Shown here in pieces: positions 1-11,370 of a stretch of 64,000 bases of DNA. The position numbers were made by a program, and so were the translations under genes. Source of the DNA: Bactrocera neohumeralis (Eukaryota > Arthropoda > Insecta > Diptera > Tephritidae); assembly GCF_024586455.1 (NCBI RefSeq), contig NC_065921.1, positions 72,621,865 to 72,685,864 of the forward strand, in the 5' to 3' direction. The first letter of the stretch is position 1. Every line of letters starts with the position of its first letter. The notes under the pieces are model-generated. The model worked only from the letters and a program-made list of their open reading frames with translations. It searched no databases and had not been told where the DNA came from.

Positions 1-27
1 TTTGCATTTTAGGTAACGATATGTACT
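1..27. mobile_element. MITE family M, terminal fragment
   Basis: The first bases contain TTTGCATTTTAGGTAACGAT, matching the right terminus of the complete MITE at 21541-21810 (TTTGCATTTTAGGTGACGAT there). Only the terminus lies inside the window; the rest would be upstream. Confidence 0.6.
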
Positions 28-290
28 CTAAAATAATTATTGGTAGGCTGTCAAAAAAGTTATCGCCAAGTATAAGCTCTTAAAATTAATAGGAAAGTCC
101 AAAGCATTTCAGTTTCTTATTTTGTCATATGTTCTTTATTATTTTATTTTCTCAGTAGCTACTTTTTGAAAAAATCTATGTCTTTTCACTTATATAAGGT
201 GATCCATTTCAGGATCTCTACTTGTTTAAATAAAAAACACAGAAATTTCAAATTTAATAGGGAATATTTATTATCAGTCGAAAGAACAAA

Positions 291-798
291 GAACGAGTGT
301 TTACGGGGTCCGGCTTTGAAGCCGTGGGTAAACAAACATTTCGGTCGCAAACCATGGACGTTTCAACAAGACTCAGCACCGTCTCACAAAGCGCGAATGA
401 ACCAAGAATGGCTGAAAAACAACGTTCCGAACTTCATTACGATCACACAATGGCTCTCGAATTCACCAGATGCGAATCCAATGGATTATTCTCTCTGGGC
501 CATTTTGGAGAGCAAGATCCGAAGTAAAAAATACACCAGTCTCGAGATGCTGAAGAAGGTCATTGTCCGTGAGTGGGCCAAAATACCGGCAAGTCACATT
601 CGGGCAGCTTGCAATTCGTTTTTTGACCGTCTCAAGGCCATAGTTAAGGCAAAAGGTGGTCATATCGAGCAAAAGTGAATTGGTCCTGAATTTATGATTA
701 TTTTCATACATTTTGTACTCTAAAATAAATATAAATAATTTTCCAAACCGAATTTATGGATTTTTTAAGTGGTTACATTTCGTGTGCCGGACTCTGTA
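291..798 (+). mobile_element. maT-type (DD37D) element, 5'-truncated
   Basis: It carries the 3' half of a DD37D transposase, a short AT-rich 3' UTR and a terminal sequence ending GTGCCGGACTCTGTA at 798. The terminal TA (797-798) is the expected target dinucleotide and is followed directly by the interrupted rosa sequence. The left terminus is missing, so the copy is truncated or partly deleted. Confidence 0.7.
292..678 (+). pseudogene. maT (DD37D) transposase, C-terminal half
   Basis: A reading frame open to 678 encodes the second half of a DDE-superfamily transposase, which would cut and rejoin element ends in the nucleus. The motif WTFQQDSAPSHKA holds the second catalytic Asp (codon 370-372). 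SPDANPMDYSLW holds the third (codon 484-486), with exactly 37 residues between them, the maT spacing. It ends KAKGGHIEQK, a normal family C-terminus. The first catalytic Asp and the DNA-binding domain are absent. The frame opens upstream to an ATG at 166, but residues before about 43 come from the neighbouring rosa terminus, so that start is an artefact of insertion. The frame is intact over this half, which suggests a fairly young fragment. Confidence 0.8.
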
Positions 799-870
799 TT
801 TTTTGAAGATTATCTCTTCCAAATGTTGGCTACGGCTACGTCTCAGACGATCCATCCATTGAGTCTAATT

Positions 871-1743
871 TTAGATGACTTGTTCGAGCATTTCGACTAG
901 TAACTGGCGAAGAACACACGTCATGTTTCGCTCCAAGGTATGAATCGAAGCGTGATTGTCCACATAGACTTTAGACTTCACATATCCCCACAGGAAAAAG
1001 TCTAATGGTGTGATTTCACATGATCTTGGTGGCCAATCGACCAGCCCAAATTGTGAAATTATCTGCTCACCGAAGTGTTCTTTCAATAAATCCATTGATT
1101 GATGCGATGTGTGGGTAGTGACGCCATCTTGTTGATACCAAATGTCGCTGAGATCAAGAGCTTCAATTTCAGGCATCAAATAGTCGGTTATCATGGTGCG
1201 TTGGCGGTCACCATTGACAGTTACGTTCTTACCGCCGTCATTTTTTAAGAAATATGGACCGATGATACCACCGGCTCACAAACCACACCAAACCGTTGTT
1301 GTTTCTAGATAAAATGGCAGTTACTGAATCTCTTCAGATTGGTTTTCGTCTCAAACTCGGCAATTTGTTTGTTTACATATCTATTGAGCCGGAAAGGGGA
1401 CTCATCGCTGAGCAAAACTTGGTTCGAAAACGTAAAATGAGCCAAGTCTGTCCGGGTTGCTACGAACTGCGCTGAATCGAGTCTCAATGGTCTTCGTGTT
1501 CACTCTCAGCTGCGGCTGCTATATTTTCTTCAATGCGTGCTGGACATGGTCTATTCGGTCGAATCTTATTCAATAATGAATGATGGGTCTCAAGATGGGT
1601 GATGGTGTTACGAACAGTATTGAGCGTACTAGGCGTAGGCCTTGTTGACCATAAGTTGAGCGAAACACACTCTGTACAGAACATGAATTTTCTTGATGAA
1701 GTTCAACGATTTGTAAACGTTCTTTAGGCGTAAGTCTTTCCAC
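871..1743 (-). pseudogene. rosa (DD41D) transposase, degenerate
   Basis: Reading from 1743 down, the N-terminal helix-turn-helix part starts near TPKERLQIVELHQENSCSV. The frame shifts to RPNRPCPARIEENIAAAAES, then to FSNQVLLSDESPFRLN (first catalytic Asp region), then to a clean stretch 1194-871. There IWYQQDGVTTHTSH carries the second Asp (1126-1128) and WPPRSCEITPLDFFLWGY the third (1000-1002), with 41 residues between. At least three frame breaks make it non-functional. Family features recognised: the WPPRS and TPLDFFLWGYVKS blocks. Confidence 0.8.
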
Positions 1744-1856
1744 GATGAAATGCCAAACAATACGGAACAAGACTAACATGACAGCCTGACACGACTGGCG
1801 CGTAATCTGCCAAAATAAGGCTATTGAAAAAAGTACCTTTACTTGGATCACCCATT

Positions 1857-2640
1857 AGTTTGGTGAAGTTAGTCTGGTAGGCTCTTCAGTCAGGCATAAA
1901 CTAGTTTTGGTTCCGGATCATGCAAAATGGATTGCTGTTACGTATTTCATGAAAAGTAGTGAAGCTTTAGTGTGCCGTGAATTTGAATAGGTTCTGCGGC
2001 CCCACTATCAATACTTCTTCCAGATGCTTCATTGTCTTTCTGCTGTCGTTCTCTCGATAATTCCTGTATTAGTGGATGTAGTCGATCTCGGAACACATTC
2101 TGCAGACGCGCGCTACCAACAGACTTTGATCAGTGAGTATTCCACTCATATACATACAGTCTCTTCTATCAAGAGCAGGAACTAGCGCATGATCTTCGCA
2201 GTTTTGTTTTCTGATAGATCTTTCTATCGAATTTTAACATGCCTTGTCCAGATCGTCTTATAGACAATGCATGGGTCGGTCACGTTATCGGATGACAGCT
2301 GTACACCGTTCTTGGTAATCTGGTCTTTGTGTTTTGGTACCCAGTTGTAGTGAAGTCGCTTGTTTCTGGCGACACGCTCCACTGCTGACCTGTTTTTCAA
2401 GACATTTAGGGTCGTTATGCAATGTGAGGTTACTGCCTTGCTTGCTGGTTGGCTGTCTACGTAGATGTTGATTCTGCAGTTGCCTGCCGTTGCATTAGAG
2501 CCTAGCTCCGTGACTGTCGCAATATCAAAGACCTCCACGACGCCCCGCCGATTTTGTTGCGCAGTTTTGAGCGAAGCGGTCTTTATGAGGCAAGTTTAGC
2601 ACTAGTTCAAGAGCCGCTAGTGGACTGGTTATTATATTTT
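1857..2640 (-). mobile_element. Non-LTR retrotransposon 3' end (family NLR-1): RNase H and C-terminal domain
   Basis: The minus frame 2538-2224 encodes an RNase H-like segment with INIYVDSQPASKAV (the D-S-Q catalytic neighbourhood) and a degraded HYNWVPKHKD block. Below it, at about 2215-1990, is a broken C-terminal domain (GILTDQSLLVARVCRM) that aligns with the cleaner copy at 44289-45075. The 3' end near 1857 reads TTAGTTTGGTGAAGTTAGTC, like that copy's tail. The polymerase part is missing, as expected for a 5'-truncated insertion. RNase H would remove the RNA strand during target-primed reverse transcription. Confidence 0.7.
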
Positions 2641-3284
2641 TTCTTGTTATGTACAGCCCATCGATTCTCTGATTCCTTTCCATTGACTTCCGTTAGGTAG
2701 ATTTTCGTATGCCCCACCCTATCATAGGTTGATTTAAAAATTCACGCTCCTCTCAATATTACTTGTTTCTCTGCTTGTGCTCAGCATCGATTTTCAATTG
2801 CCATTTAGCGTTTTGAAATATTTCTACTAAAAAAAAAAATAAAAAAAAGAGATGATAAAATTGAGTTGAGAGAATAACGAGTGAATAGAGTGCGATTTAT
2901 TGTAAGAGTTCTATTGTTAGCTTAAAAACGTACTAATAAAATATTTAGTGTCGTAAACAATGCCAGTCATAGGTTTTGCTGCTGCCGTAAAACTAACGGA
3001 ATAAAATAAAGAAAAAGTTGCATTTCCGCTTGAATGCCGCCTAAAATGACTGACATATTTTTTGCAAAGTAAAACTAATAGTTGAAAATAGCGAGTGTGA
3101 AGGGTAGTTCCTGCACGAAAAGCTCTGAAACATGTACTATGACGAAAATTCACAGAAGCTTGGGAGTAAATCTGCTAAAATGACAAACAGTATTTATTAA
3201 GACACCGAAGTGTTTTCTAAGCATGCCCGATAATATAAAATCATTCGCTATAAAAAGGAACTTGTAGTAATAAGAACTTCCTAA
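2641..3284. other. Gene-free interval
   Basis: AT-rich, with an A-run at 2829-2848. No recognisable protein or repeat motif; open frames here are short and lack family features. Confidence 0.5.
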
Positions 3285-3640
3285 CTAAATCTCCCAGAGT
3301 TTATGGCGACCTACTACCGCTTTATGTGACTTGACGTTGTCCTGACGGAGCACAAGACCTTCCCTATTGGCCGACGTTGGCCGCAAGGTGATTACTGCCT
3401 TCATACGGTTAAATTCTTGACAGCGCAGATCAGAAATAAGTGTTTACTCGTAAAGAAGTAGCTCATGGTAGCTGATTTCGAGCCAATCTTACCAAACGTA
3501 TAGCAAAATATTCCTGTTTGTTATTTCTGGCTTGGAAACATTTTACTGCGGCTTACAGCTATTCAACCATAACCGTTTTCGGTTGACGTTATTGTAAGTG
3601 ACCTGTTTTTAATCACCAGTAACCAGCCATCCTTTTCGTG
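3285..3640 (-). pseudogene. mariner transposase fragment (mauritiana-like lineage)
   Basis: The minus strand, in shifting frames, reads a weak WLVTGD block (first Asp), NVSKPEITNRNILLYVW, SYHELLLYE, and GLVLRQDNVKSHKAVVGRHKLWE (second Asp in RQDN). These follow the order of DD34D mariner transposases with the VLHQDNARPH-type block. The third Asp and both termini are missing. Two other fragments of the same lineage lie at 12180-12575 and 59785-60190. It borders RTE-like sequence at about 3640. Confidence 0.7.
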
Positions 3641-4900
3641 CTGTCGAAAGCAGCTATGAAATCGACGAAGATGTGTTGTGTGTCGATTCTCCTTTCACGG
3701 GTCTTTTCCAAGATTTGGCGCATGGTGAATATTTGGTCGGTTGTTTATTTGCCTGGTCTAAAGCCACACTGATAAGGTCCAATCAGTTTATTGACGGTGG
3801 GATTTAATCTTTCACACGACGCTCGATAGGACCTTATACGCGATATTGAGGAGGCTTATTGCACGGTAGTTGTGGGGTTTTCCTTTTTTGGATTGGGCAG
3901 AGCACACTTAAATTCCAATCGTTGGGCATGCTTTCGTTCGACCATATTTTACAAAGAAGCTGATGCATGTTCCATGTTTCAATAGCTCGGCCGGCAATCC
4001 ATCGGCCTCGATGCTTTGTTGTTCTTCGGACGGGTAATTGCTACTCGAACTTCTTCATGGTCGGGCAATGGAACGTCTGCTCCATTGTCATCGATTGGGG
4101 AATCGGTTTCGCTCTCCTGGCCTTTTACGTTCACTGCCATTCAGCAGGCTGGAAAAGTGTTCCTTTCATATTTTAAGTATGATCTGGGCATCAGTGACTA
4201 GATCACCTTTGGGGGTTCTACAAAGGTATGCTCCGGTCTTGAAATCTTCTGTTCGCCGCCGCATTTTTTCGTAAAATTTTCGAGCATTACCCCTGTCGGC
4301 CAATTTGTCAAGCTCTTCATACTCACACATTTCGGCCTCTTTCTTTTTCTGTCTGCAAATGCGTCTCGTTTCCTTCTTCAACTCTCGGTATCTATCCCAT
4401 CCCGCACGTGTTGTGGTCGATCGTAACGTTGCGAGGTAGGTAGCCTGTTTTCTTCCGCTGCAACGCGGCACTCTTCGTCGTACTAGCTCTTCTTCATTTT
4501 CCGAAAACCAAAGGTTTCGGTTGCAGCTGTACGTAAGGAGTTTGAAACGCCGTCCCACAGTTCCCTTATACCGAGTTATTGACGAGTGCTCTTAGAGAGC
4601 AGGAGTGCAAGTCGAGTAGAAAATCGTTCGGCTATTTGTTGTGATTGCAGCTTCTCGACGTCGAACTTTCCTTGTGTTTGTTGGCGTACGTTCTTTGTTG
4701 CACAGGGTCGGGTGCGAATCTTGGCTGCAACAAGATAGTGGTCCGAGTCGATATTAGGACCTCGGAGCACACGCACATCTAAAACACTGGTGACGTGTCT
4801 TCCATCTATCACAACATGATCGATCTGGTTTTTCGATCCGGGGACAGCCAGATAGCTTGAAGTATTTTCTTGTGCTGGAATCTAGTACTACAGATTTTGA
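3641..4900 (-). pseudogene. RTE-like non-LTR retrotransposon ORF2: endonuclease end, linker, start of reverse transcriptase
   Basis: From 4812 down, the frame encodes the end of an apurinic-type endonuclease (IDGRHVTSVLDVRVLRG, then NIDSDHYLVAAKIRTR with the catalytic SDH motif). A Lys/Arg-rich linker follows in 4558-4166 (RYRELKKETRRICRQKKKE, ARKFYEKMRRRTEDFKTG). After frameshifts come RT blocks: AISLLNIAYKVLSSV, YQCGFRPGK, DQIFTMRQILEKTRER and FVDFIAAFDSTKR (first RT Asp). The FADD block and C-terminus are absent. These proteins are often labelled craniofacial-development-protein-2-like in insect annotations. It would nick target DNA and prime reverse transcription; this copy is dead. Confidence 0.8.
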
Positions 4901-6000
4901 CAAAAAACTGTATCAATAGTATTCTTTTAGAAAGCAAAAGCTTTCATGAAAATTGCAAATAAAAAGCTTAAAGGCGGATGTGAAAGCTCAGAGGTCTTTA
5001 GCTTTCAGCGAAATATTTTTAACATATTACTAATGGAGAAAATATTTCGCGAATTATCGAAAATTTTCGTTAGATACACGTTTTTAAGCTTCAAGTAAAA
5101 GAAAACTCCTGTTGCTACCACCCTGTTTTTGTGATGGAATGTTTAAAAAATAAAAAAATCGAAAAAGCGTCAACCTGCGAACTGTGTTTTACCCGAAAAT
5201 TATTAATTCACGAAAACATTAACAATTCACACCAAAAAAAGGAAAAAGCACTCGAACACAACTGGCAAAAAATTAATGGCATGCCATAAAATGCAGCGTT
5301 AAATTGTGCAAAATGCCGACAGCCCAGTTGGAGTGAAAGTTTAATGTATCACTGCGGTCGCGCACGGCCCGCCCGGCCGCAAAGCTTTTTGCTTGCCACA
5401 CATTTGAGGGAAAATTGATTTGTGTGCTTAAAAATACCCGAACCCATGCAGGCGAGTATTTCACCCCAGAACTAACTGCTGTACAATTATATGAATTTGT
5501 GTGTTCGTTTATACTTGTATACGAGCATTTAAGTGTCGTTGTGCGATTTTGCTTTGAATCAAACTAATCAAGCGTAAGCACGTTGATTAAAAATCGATTT
5601 ATTTGCTTTTCACGGCTAAAATTAGTTCAGAGTGCCACTGGAAGACGGGGAAAATACGCTGATGATAGCAGTGTATGTATGCATATATAAATATTCGGCT
5701 GTCTCACGGTATGTCAACTGTGAAAATCAGCGTTACAGACAAGCTGTCAATCTGGCATGACAATTTGATGTGCTAAGGGGTAGAAGCAAGGTATGCAGGT
5801 ACCATATATTGCTTACTACTTTATTTGGCTGCGTTGAACTGCACAGTCGCAAGGTACTTCCACACTTATGGTATATAATAAAGAATAGATAATATAATAA
5901 TGGAATGTTCACTTCGGCATTGTAGAAGTCATATTAGCTTTTAAGGCACTCAGCTGGGTTAGAACTGATTTCCAGAAACGCTTTTTTTTTAAGTTTTCTA
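4901..6000. other. Gene-free interval
   Basis: Apparently single-copy AT-rich sequence with a small GC-richer patch at 5355-5400 (GCACGGCCCGCCCGGCCGC). No coding or element signature seen. It could be host intergenic or intronic DNA. Confidence 0.5.
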
Positions 6001-6004
6001 AAGC

Positions 6005-6800
6005 GTAAGTCCCTTAGTTTTTGAGATAGAGAGCTGAAACTTTCCACATGTTCTTTCCTCTCGAAAATAATATATATTTGTCAGAACCGCCAATATCAGA
6101 CCACTATATCATATAGCTGCCATACAAACTGATTGATCAAAATCAAGTCCTTGTATGGAAAACTTTTTTATTTGACGAGATATCTTCATGAAATTTGACA
6201 TAGATAATTATCCAAGACACTAATGTAATCTCGCAAGAAATTGTTAAGATCGGATCAATATAGCTTATAGCTGCCATATAAACTCACCGTTCAAAATCGA
6301 GTCTTTCTATGGAAAACATTTTTATTTGTAGAGATATCTTTACAAAATTTTGTATGGATTATTTTTCATAGCTATACTACCATATTTGAAGAAATTTTTC
6401 AGATCGGACTAATATAGCATATAGCTGCCATACAAACTGATCGATCAAAATCAAGTCCTTGTATGGAAAACTTTTTTATTAGTTGTGATATCGTCACAAA
6501 ATTTAGTGTGAATTAATATTAATACCTATGCTACTATATCTGAAGAAATTTTTCAGATCGGACCAATATAGCATATAGCTGCCATACAAACTGACCAATC
6601 AAAATCGAGTCTTTCTATGGAAAACCTTTTTAATTGTCGAGATATCTTCATGAAATTTGACATGAATTATTCTCCAACACACGAATTTCATCTCCTAAGA
6701 AATTGTTAAGATCGGAGTAATATAGTACATACATATGTATGCTGTCATACAAACACAAAAAAGATCAAATTCACATAAAAATTGCAAATTTATAAATGAA
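6005..6800 (+). mobile_element. HINE-B (DINE-TR1-like Helentron derivative) with 154-bp repeats
   Basis: It opens with the family head segment (CTTAGTTTTTGAGATAGAGA, then a degenerate copy of TTTGTCGGAACCGCC). About four tandem copies of a unit containing ATAGCTGCCATACAAACTGA and CAAGTCCTTGTATGGAAAAC follow. The conserved CATACAAACT/CATATAAACT box recurs near 6121, 6275, 6429 and 6583, a 154-bp period. No coding capacity. The same units occur at 22.6, 27.9, 30.5, 49.1, 54.1 and 63.2 kb. Confidence 0.75.
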
Positions 6801-7924
6801 AAATTCCATTTTAAATAGTGGTCATAACTTCAAAAAATAATAAAAATCATGAGAATTTACACTAGATTACCAAAAAAATTTCAATTTCTTCTAAAGTTTT
6901 CTAGTTCTTGTGTTGAAAACTGTGAAAAAGCTGAAATTTGCTTTTCATAGAAATTTTCCACTTTAAATTCCTTTCACTCTCGTTTCGCTTTCAAATATGC
7001 CAAAGCATATTGTAGTTTTTGTGCCAACAACTGTTACAGTTACGAACAGCCATGGAGAAAAATATGGCTACAGCCGTAACACCGTTAGATAAGCAAATAC
7101 CACAAAAAAAACAAAGTGAAAAGCAATATTGTTGCTAGTTCGATGCCTCACAGCGGTGCGCACATAGTCCCACAGGCTCACTTCTACAAAAGAAAAAATG
7201 TTGTTCAGGCTTTGTCACCGAAATGTGTACAGTTATACCGTTACAATGTATTTGCGTATAAATAAACACTCACATGTAACGGCACATCGATTTTCCCGTT
7301 GTTGCCACACTACTTCGTTAACTTTGTGTCCACTGTAGCCCCTCGCAAACACAGCCACCTACACACACACACACAGCCATTTGAAGTAAAATTTATCTGC
7401 AGGCGAGTGCAGCGGCATTAACAGCAGGCAGCAACATATTTATAGGCGCACAAGCCGTTGAAGCCAATCCGTTTGCATAGATAACCGTATTGTTTAGATT
7501 ATATGCATACACACATACACACAATATGCAAATATCTATGTGTTTGTGTGTAAATACTGTTCTTGTTGCTATTTTCTGACTTCTGTTTGCTTGTTAGTAG
7601 CATAATTGTAGGCGCTGCGCCGCATGCCTGTTATCACCAGCGCTAACGCATACAAATGCTCGTTTGTATACACTCACTTACAAACACATGCACACACATG
7701 TGTATTGCGAATGCTGGCTGCCGTTTTTCTCCTAACAAATTGCTTAACAACTTTGTGTGTGTGTGCGTTGTCTCAGCGGTTCATAAATCACGCTCCATTT
7801 ACTTTAGCTTTTTGCATTTTTCTTGCTTGCGATAATTTTTTGTTGGTTTTGCAAAGATTTTCAGATTTAAATTCTGAAGCAAATACATACTTGCTTGTGT
7901 TAGTTGATGACTATTTAAAATCCA
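6801..7924. other. Gene-free interval
   Basis: Mostly unique-looking sequence with CA/TG-rich simple repeats (7355-7375, 7500-7550, 7680-7700, 7755-7770). A frame at 7624-7959 is driven by these repeats and shows no domain. Confidence 0.5.
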
Positions 7925-9130
7925 AATTATATGGCAACCCTTGCTCAATATATATCTAATTTAATCAGGCTGACCGCTTAGTGTAGTCTTACTGTAACCA
8001 TACAAAACAATTTTTTATTTTGAAAAATTTCCTAAGTTAAATTTTTTATCACATGGCAACCTTTCTAAAAAACAAATTTCTAATTTAAGCAGTTTTAGCG
8101 CTTATTGAAGCCTTGCTCTAATCATACAAATCAATTTTAATTGGTGAAGTTTCTTAAGTTATATTATTATTAGACATGGCAACCCTTCAAAAAAAAATTT
8201 AAAATTATTTGTTATTTAAAGCCTTCAAGCTTCTACAAGTACTTCAAATTTAATCACTTATTATGATATTCCATCAATATTAAAAAAAAAAAATTTTGAA
8301 CAGTTGGCAACTCTTCGTAAGCATAATTTATTTAAATTGAAAAAAGTAAAATTTTTAGCAGTTGGCAACTCCTTACAAACATACATAAAATTTAAACTTT
8401 TCTAGACAAATTTAATTATTATTACAAAATCAAAATTGTGAAAAGTTGGCAACTCTTCGCTAACAGATTTTTCTTCTAATGTAAACCTTTGTAGCTCTTA
8501 ATTTAAAATGTTTTATCGCCGTTAAAATAATATCAATTAAAAAAATTTTGAACAGTTGGCAACTCTTCGCAAATATGTATATGTCAAAATAAATTTCTTC
8601 AATATAAAAAAAATAAAATGTTTAACAATTGGCAACTCTTCACAAACATATTTATAATTTCAGCCTTTCTAGATATATAAATGTAATTTTTATTAAAAAA
8701 ATTGTGAAAAGTTGGCAACTCTTCGCTAACATACTTTTTTCCTAATGCAAACCTTTGTAGCTTTTAATTTAAAATAAATTAAATTAATTAAAAAATTTAA
8801 ACAGTTGGCAACTCTTCGCAAACAGATTTTTGTTGACTTACAATTATAAATAGATGGCAACCATGCTAAATAATATATAATAAAAACATGCGTTGTCTAA
8901 GAATTTTTCATAAAAAATATTGGTATTTAATTCATTTGATCAATTTAGTTGAATATGAATTAAAAAAAGTTAAAAAAGCTGGCAACATTTCCAAATTATT
9001 TTCAGTAATAAGTATTTTTTAGTCAATTTGGTTGGTTACTCAAATTCTCTCAACTTATAAATTTCAGTGAATTCAAATATTTAAAAAGGTGGCAACTCTG
9101 CTAAAAATATGTGAGGAAAAATATTTATAT
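7925..9130 (+). repeat. Complex tandem array with recurrent GGCAAC box
   Basis: GGCAAC occurs 13 times, all on the plus strand: 7933, 8055, 8179, 8306, 8364, 8449, 8559, 8631, 8714, 8807, 8856, 8981, 9091. Most are inside AGTTGGCAACTCTTCGC. From 8306 to 8807 the spacings 58, 85, 110 then 72, 83, 93 define a higher-order unit of about 250-267 bp made of three unlike subunits. The first three boxes are spaced about 122-124 bp. Spacers are AT-rich. No coding sequence. Confidence 0.85.
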
Positions 9131-9515
9131 TCTAATGTTTTATCATCAGAGTGCTATAAAGTGTATTATAAACCTTTAAATGGTCGTCACTTTCGTGATT
9201 AAATCGTCTTCTTAGCAACTTAGTACTTATTTAGTACTGAATACTTATGATCAGAAAAATATTTTACAGACCTTTACAAATAATTATTTCTATATTGATT
9301 TGTAAAAAAAAAATATAAAATTGGGTTATAAAGCAAAGCTCTCTGGAACGTGTCTTCTTAGCTAAATCGCATCACCAGGTTAAGCGTGTTAGACTAACTT
9401 TTTTTTTGGTGATACATGATTTCTACATTTCCTTCATACAATGTTTTTAGAAACTTGAATCCCGTATACTATGTATAATCCTAGATGCTTGTGATTCCTT
9501 GAAACTTTGACAAAC
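9131..9515. other. Gene-free interval
   Basis: AT-rich sequence following the GGCAAC array; no recognisable feature. Confidence 0.45.
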
Positions 9516-10080
9516 TGACTCCACCAGAATCTTTGGTCAATTAGGACACCAACAAATGCGACGATGTGCTCCTTTCTATGAGCCAGCAGTTCAACGAAAC
9601 TTTTATGTTCAACTCTGGGTCAGAAGGGTTTGGCAACTTCACAAGTTCTGCTTGCTGGTCAACGCTTGCTGAGCTCGCGCCAAGCTCACAGACCTAGCAC
9701 CCGAATGCACGAAGAATGCGCACTTGTGATCTGGTAGTTTGAAACAAGAGTTGATTGAGAGCTCCTGATAGAGACTATCCCTTTTTAACATTCCCTTGCT
9801 TCAATTCATTTGTGAAAAACTCACAGCGCAAGAAGTTGCCGCTGGGAGTACTTTCCGCGGCACAGTACACCAAGTTATCAGGGACGCAGTCGAATTGAGA
9901 AAGGATTTCGGAATGTGCCTTATGTAATCTTTAATGTGTCCAGTTTCCCGCAGTCTGATAGCAACCTTCGCAGCAATGCATCTGTCGGCTATGTTCACGG
10001 ATGCTATATGTAGAATGGCCTTAAGTGTCATCGTTTTTGTTGTACGTCGTACACCATTGATGCCAAAGCACAACTTTTAG
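9516..10080 (-). pseudogene. Non-LTR retrotransposon ORF2, segment between RT and RNase H
   Basis: The minus frame 10073-9801 encodes GVRRTTKTMTLKAILHIASVNIADRCIAAKVAIRLRETG, split here across the motif GVRRTTKT and the later AKVAIRLRETGHI block. This is the post-RT region of R1/Jockey/I-type ORF2 proteins (thumb region that precedes RNase H). A shift to another frame continues SQFDCVPDNL and a CAAESTPSGN block. RT and terminal domains are not found next to it, so it is an isolated internal fragment. Confidence 0.6.
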
Positions 10081-10164
10081 TGAGAGATTCCACCGTAAAC
10101 TAGTTCAGTTTTATTTGAAATGACATCTAAGCTGCTTCTTTTCGTCCAGCCTACATTGATGTAT

Positions 10165-10637
10165 CCTTATGTTAGTTTCTGGGTCGGTAGAATCATCGGT
10201 CTATTTCGTCAAAAATGATGTCGGTGAGTACGTAACTGTCAATGGCGTCCGTTATCGCGCCATGATAACCGACTATTTGATGCCTGAAATTGAAGCTCGA
10301 GAGCTCGACGACATTTGGTTTCAACAAAACGGCACCACTTCCCACAATTCACATGAGTCAATGGATTATAATTGAGAGAACACTTCGGCCTGTCGATTGG
10401 ACACCAAGATCGTGTGATACCACATCGTTAGACTTTTTCCTGTGGGAAAATGTAAAGTCTTAAAGTCTATGCGGACAATCCCGCTTCTATTCAGGCAATG
10501 GAATGCCGCGGACAACATTTGATAGAGATAATCTTCAAAAAATAAATGCCAAAAATTGGTCTTTCGAATGATGATAAACATTTCCCATTAAATTTGAGGT
10601 CTTTTCTTTAAAAAAGTAGGAAACCTCGAAATGGATC
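10165..10637 (+). pseudogene. rosa (DD41D) transposase copy 2 with 3' terminus
   Basis: The frame 10169-10375 encodes VYFVKNDVGEYVTVNG, RAMITDYLMPEIEA and DDIWFQQNGTTSHNSHESMD. The second catalytic Asp is replaced by Asn (QQN). A frameshift and internal deletion then lead to LREHFG, VDWTPRSCD and SLDFFLW (third Asp). Downstream is the rosa 3' UTR and terminus (ending about 10637 with AAGTAGGAAACCTCGAAATG), matching 199-290 inverted. The 5' half is missing. Confidence 0.8.
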
Positions 10638-11370
10638 ATCGTTTATAAGATATTAGCCTTAATGTCCGAAAGATTGCAGTATGTTGCTTGAACCCTTAAC
10701 TTTCGGCTGAATACAAAATTTTAAATAATTAAACATCATTTATTCAAGCTTTCGTTACGTTAATTTATGCTTCAACAAAGCGAAAGCTTTTCCAAATGAA
10801 TTTTGTTAATGAAAAATACTTGCGCAAACATTTTATAGCAAAACTTTGCCAATTTCCAACAATAAACTGTCAAATGAGTACACACTGCAATCCAACAAAT
10901 CATTTATCATTGTTGTGAACTGGAAGGGCATAGAACACAGCATAGCATAGCATAACAAAGCACAGCAGAAGCGCGCCTAGAAAAATGGAAAGTTCATCAA
11001 TTTAGCCATCAACTGGGCCTAAAGGTAATTCCCTTGACTTACATCATTATCACGCAGCGTTGGCAAATGGACGGGTATGAAATCACGTGTGTTTTTAACT
11101 TAACAAATGATAAATGGTGGACTTCATCGACTTGTCTGTGTGCAGTTGTGAGTGTGTGTCTGTTAAAGCACATTTTGAATATGCAGCAATGCGACGAAGG
11201 GACTCTTATTTGCAACAATGTCGAGTTAATGCTTCTTGTCCCTTTCACTTGCACTTTTAATATTCATATTTGCATATTTATGCAAATTGCTAAATAAAAG
11301 CAAAACTTTTTGCAAGACTTGAGCTGCTCCGTGTATACGCAGACGTACTTGTTATTGGTAACAGAACTTT
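10638..11370. other. Gene-free interval
   Basis: Unique-looking sequence with a short CATAG repeat (10938-10957). Frames at 11034-11297 and 11039-11254 overlap on opposite strands and show no domain. Confidence 0.45.

Larger units (their letters stand above)
199..1853 (-). mobile_element. rosa-type (DD41D) Tc1/mariner element, with a nested insertion
   Basis: The left end begins AGGTGATCCATTTCAGG and the right end finishes ACTTGGATCACCC, which are inverted versions of each other (GGGTGATCC core). Between them, on the minus strand, is a decayed DD41D transposase. The left-end block 199-290 also occurs at 10528-10637 and 33072-33195, which confirms it as a rosa terminus. Bases 291-798 are a foreign maT fragment; rosa sequence resumes at TTTTTTGAAGATT. 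The right end abuts a non-LTR 3' end at about 1857. rosa elements are cut-and-paste DNA transposons; this copy is dead. Confidence 0.75.

Noticed and set aside
166..291. ATG at 166 as the start of the maT transposase
   Set aside because: The first ~42 codons translate a rosa terminus (199-290) and upstream DNA, not transposase; the fusion frame is an accident of nesting.
4016..4274. Plus-strand frames over 3967-4274
   Set aside because: Antisense shadows of the RTE-like ORF2 on the minus strand.
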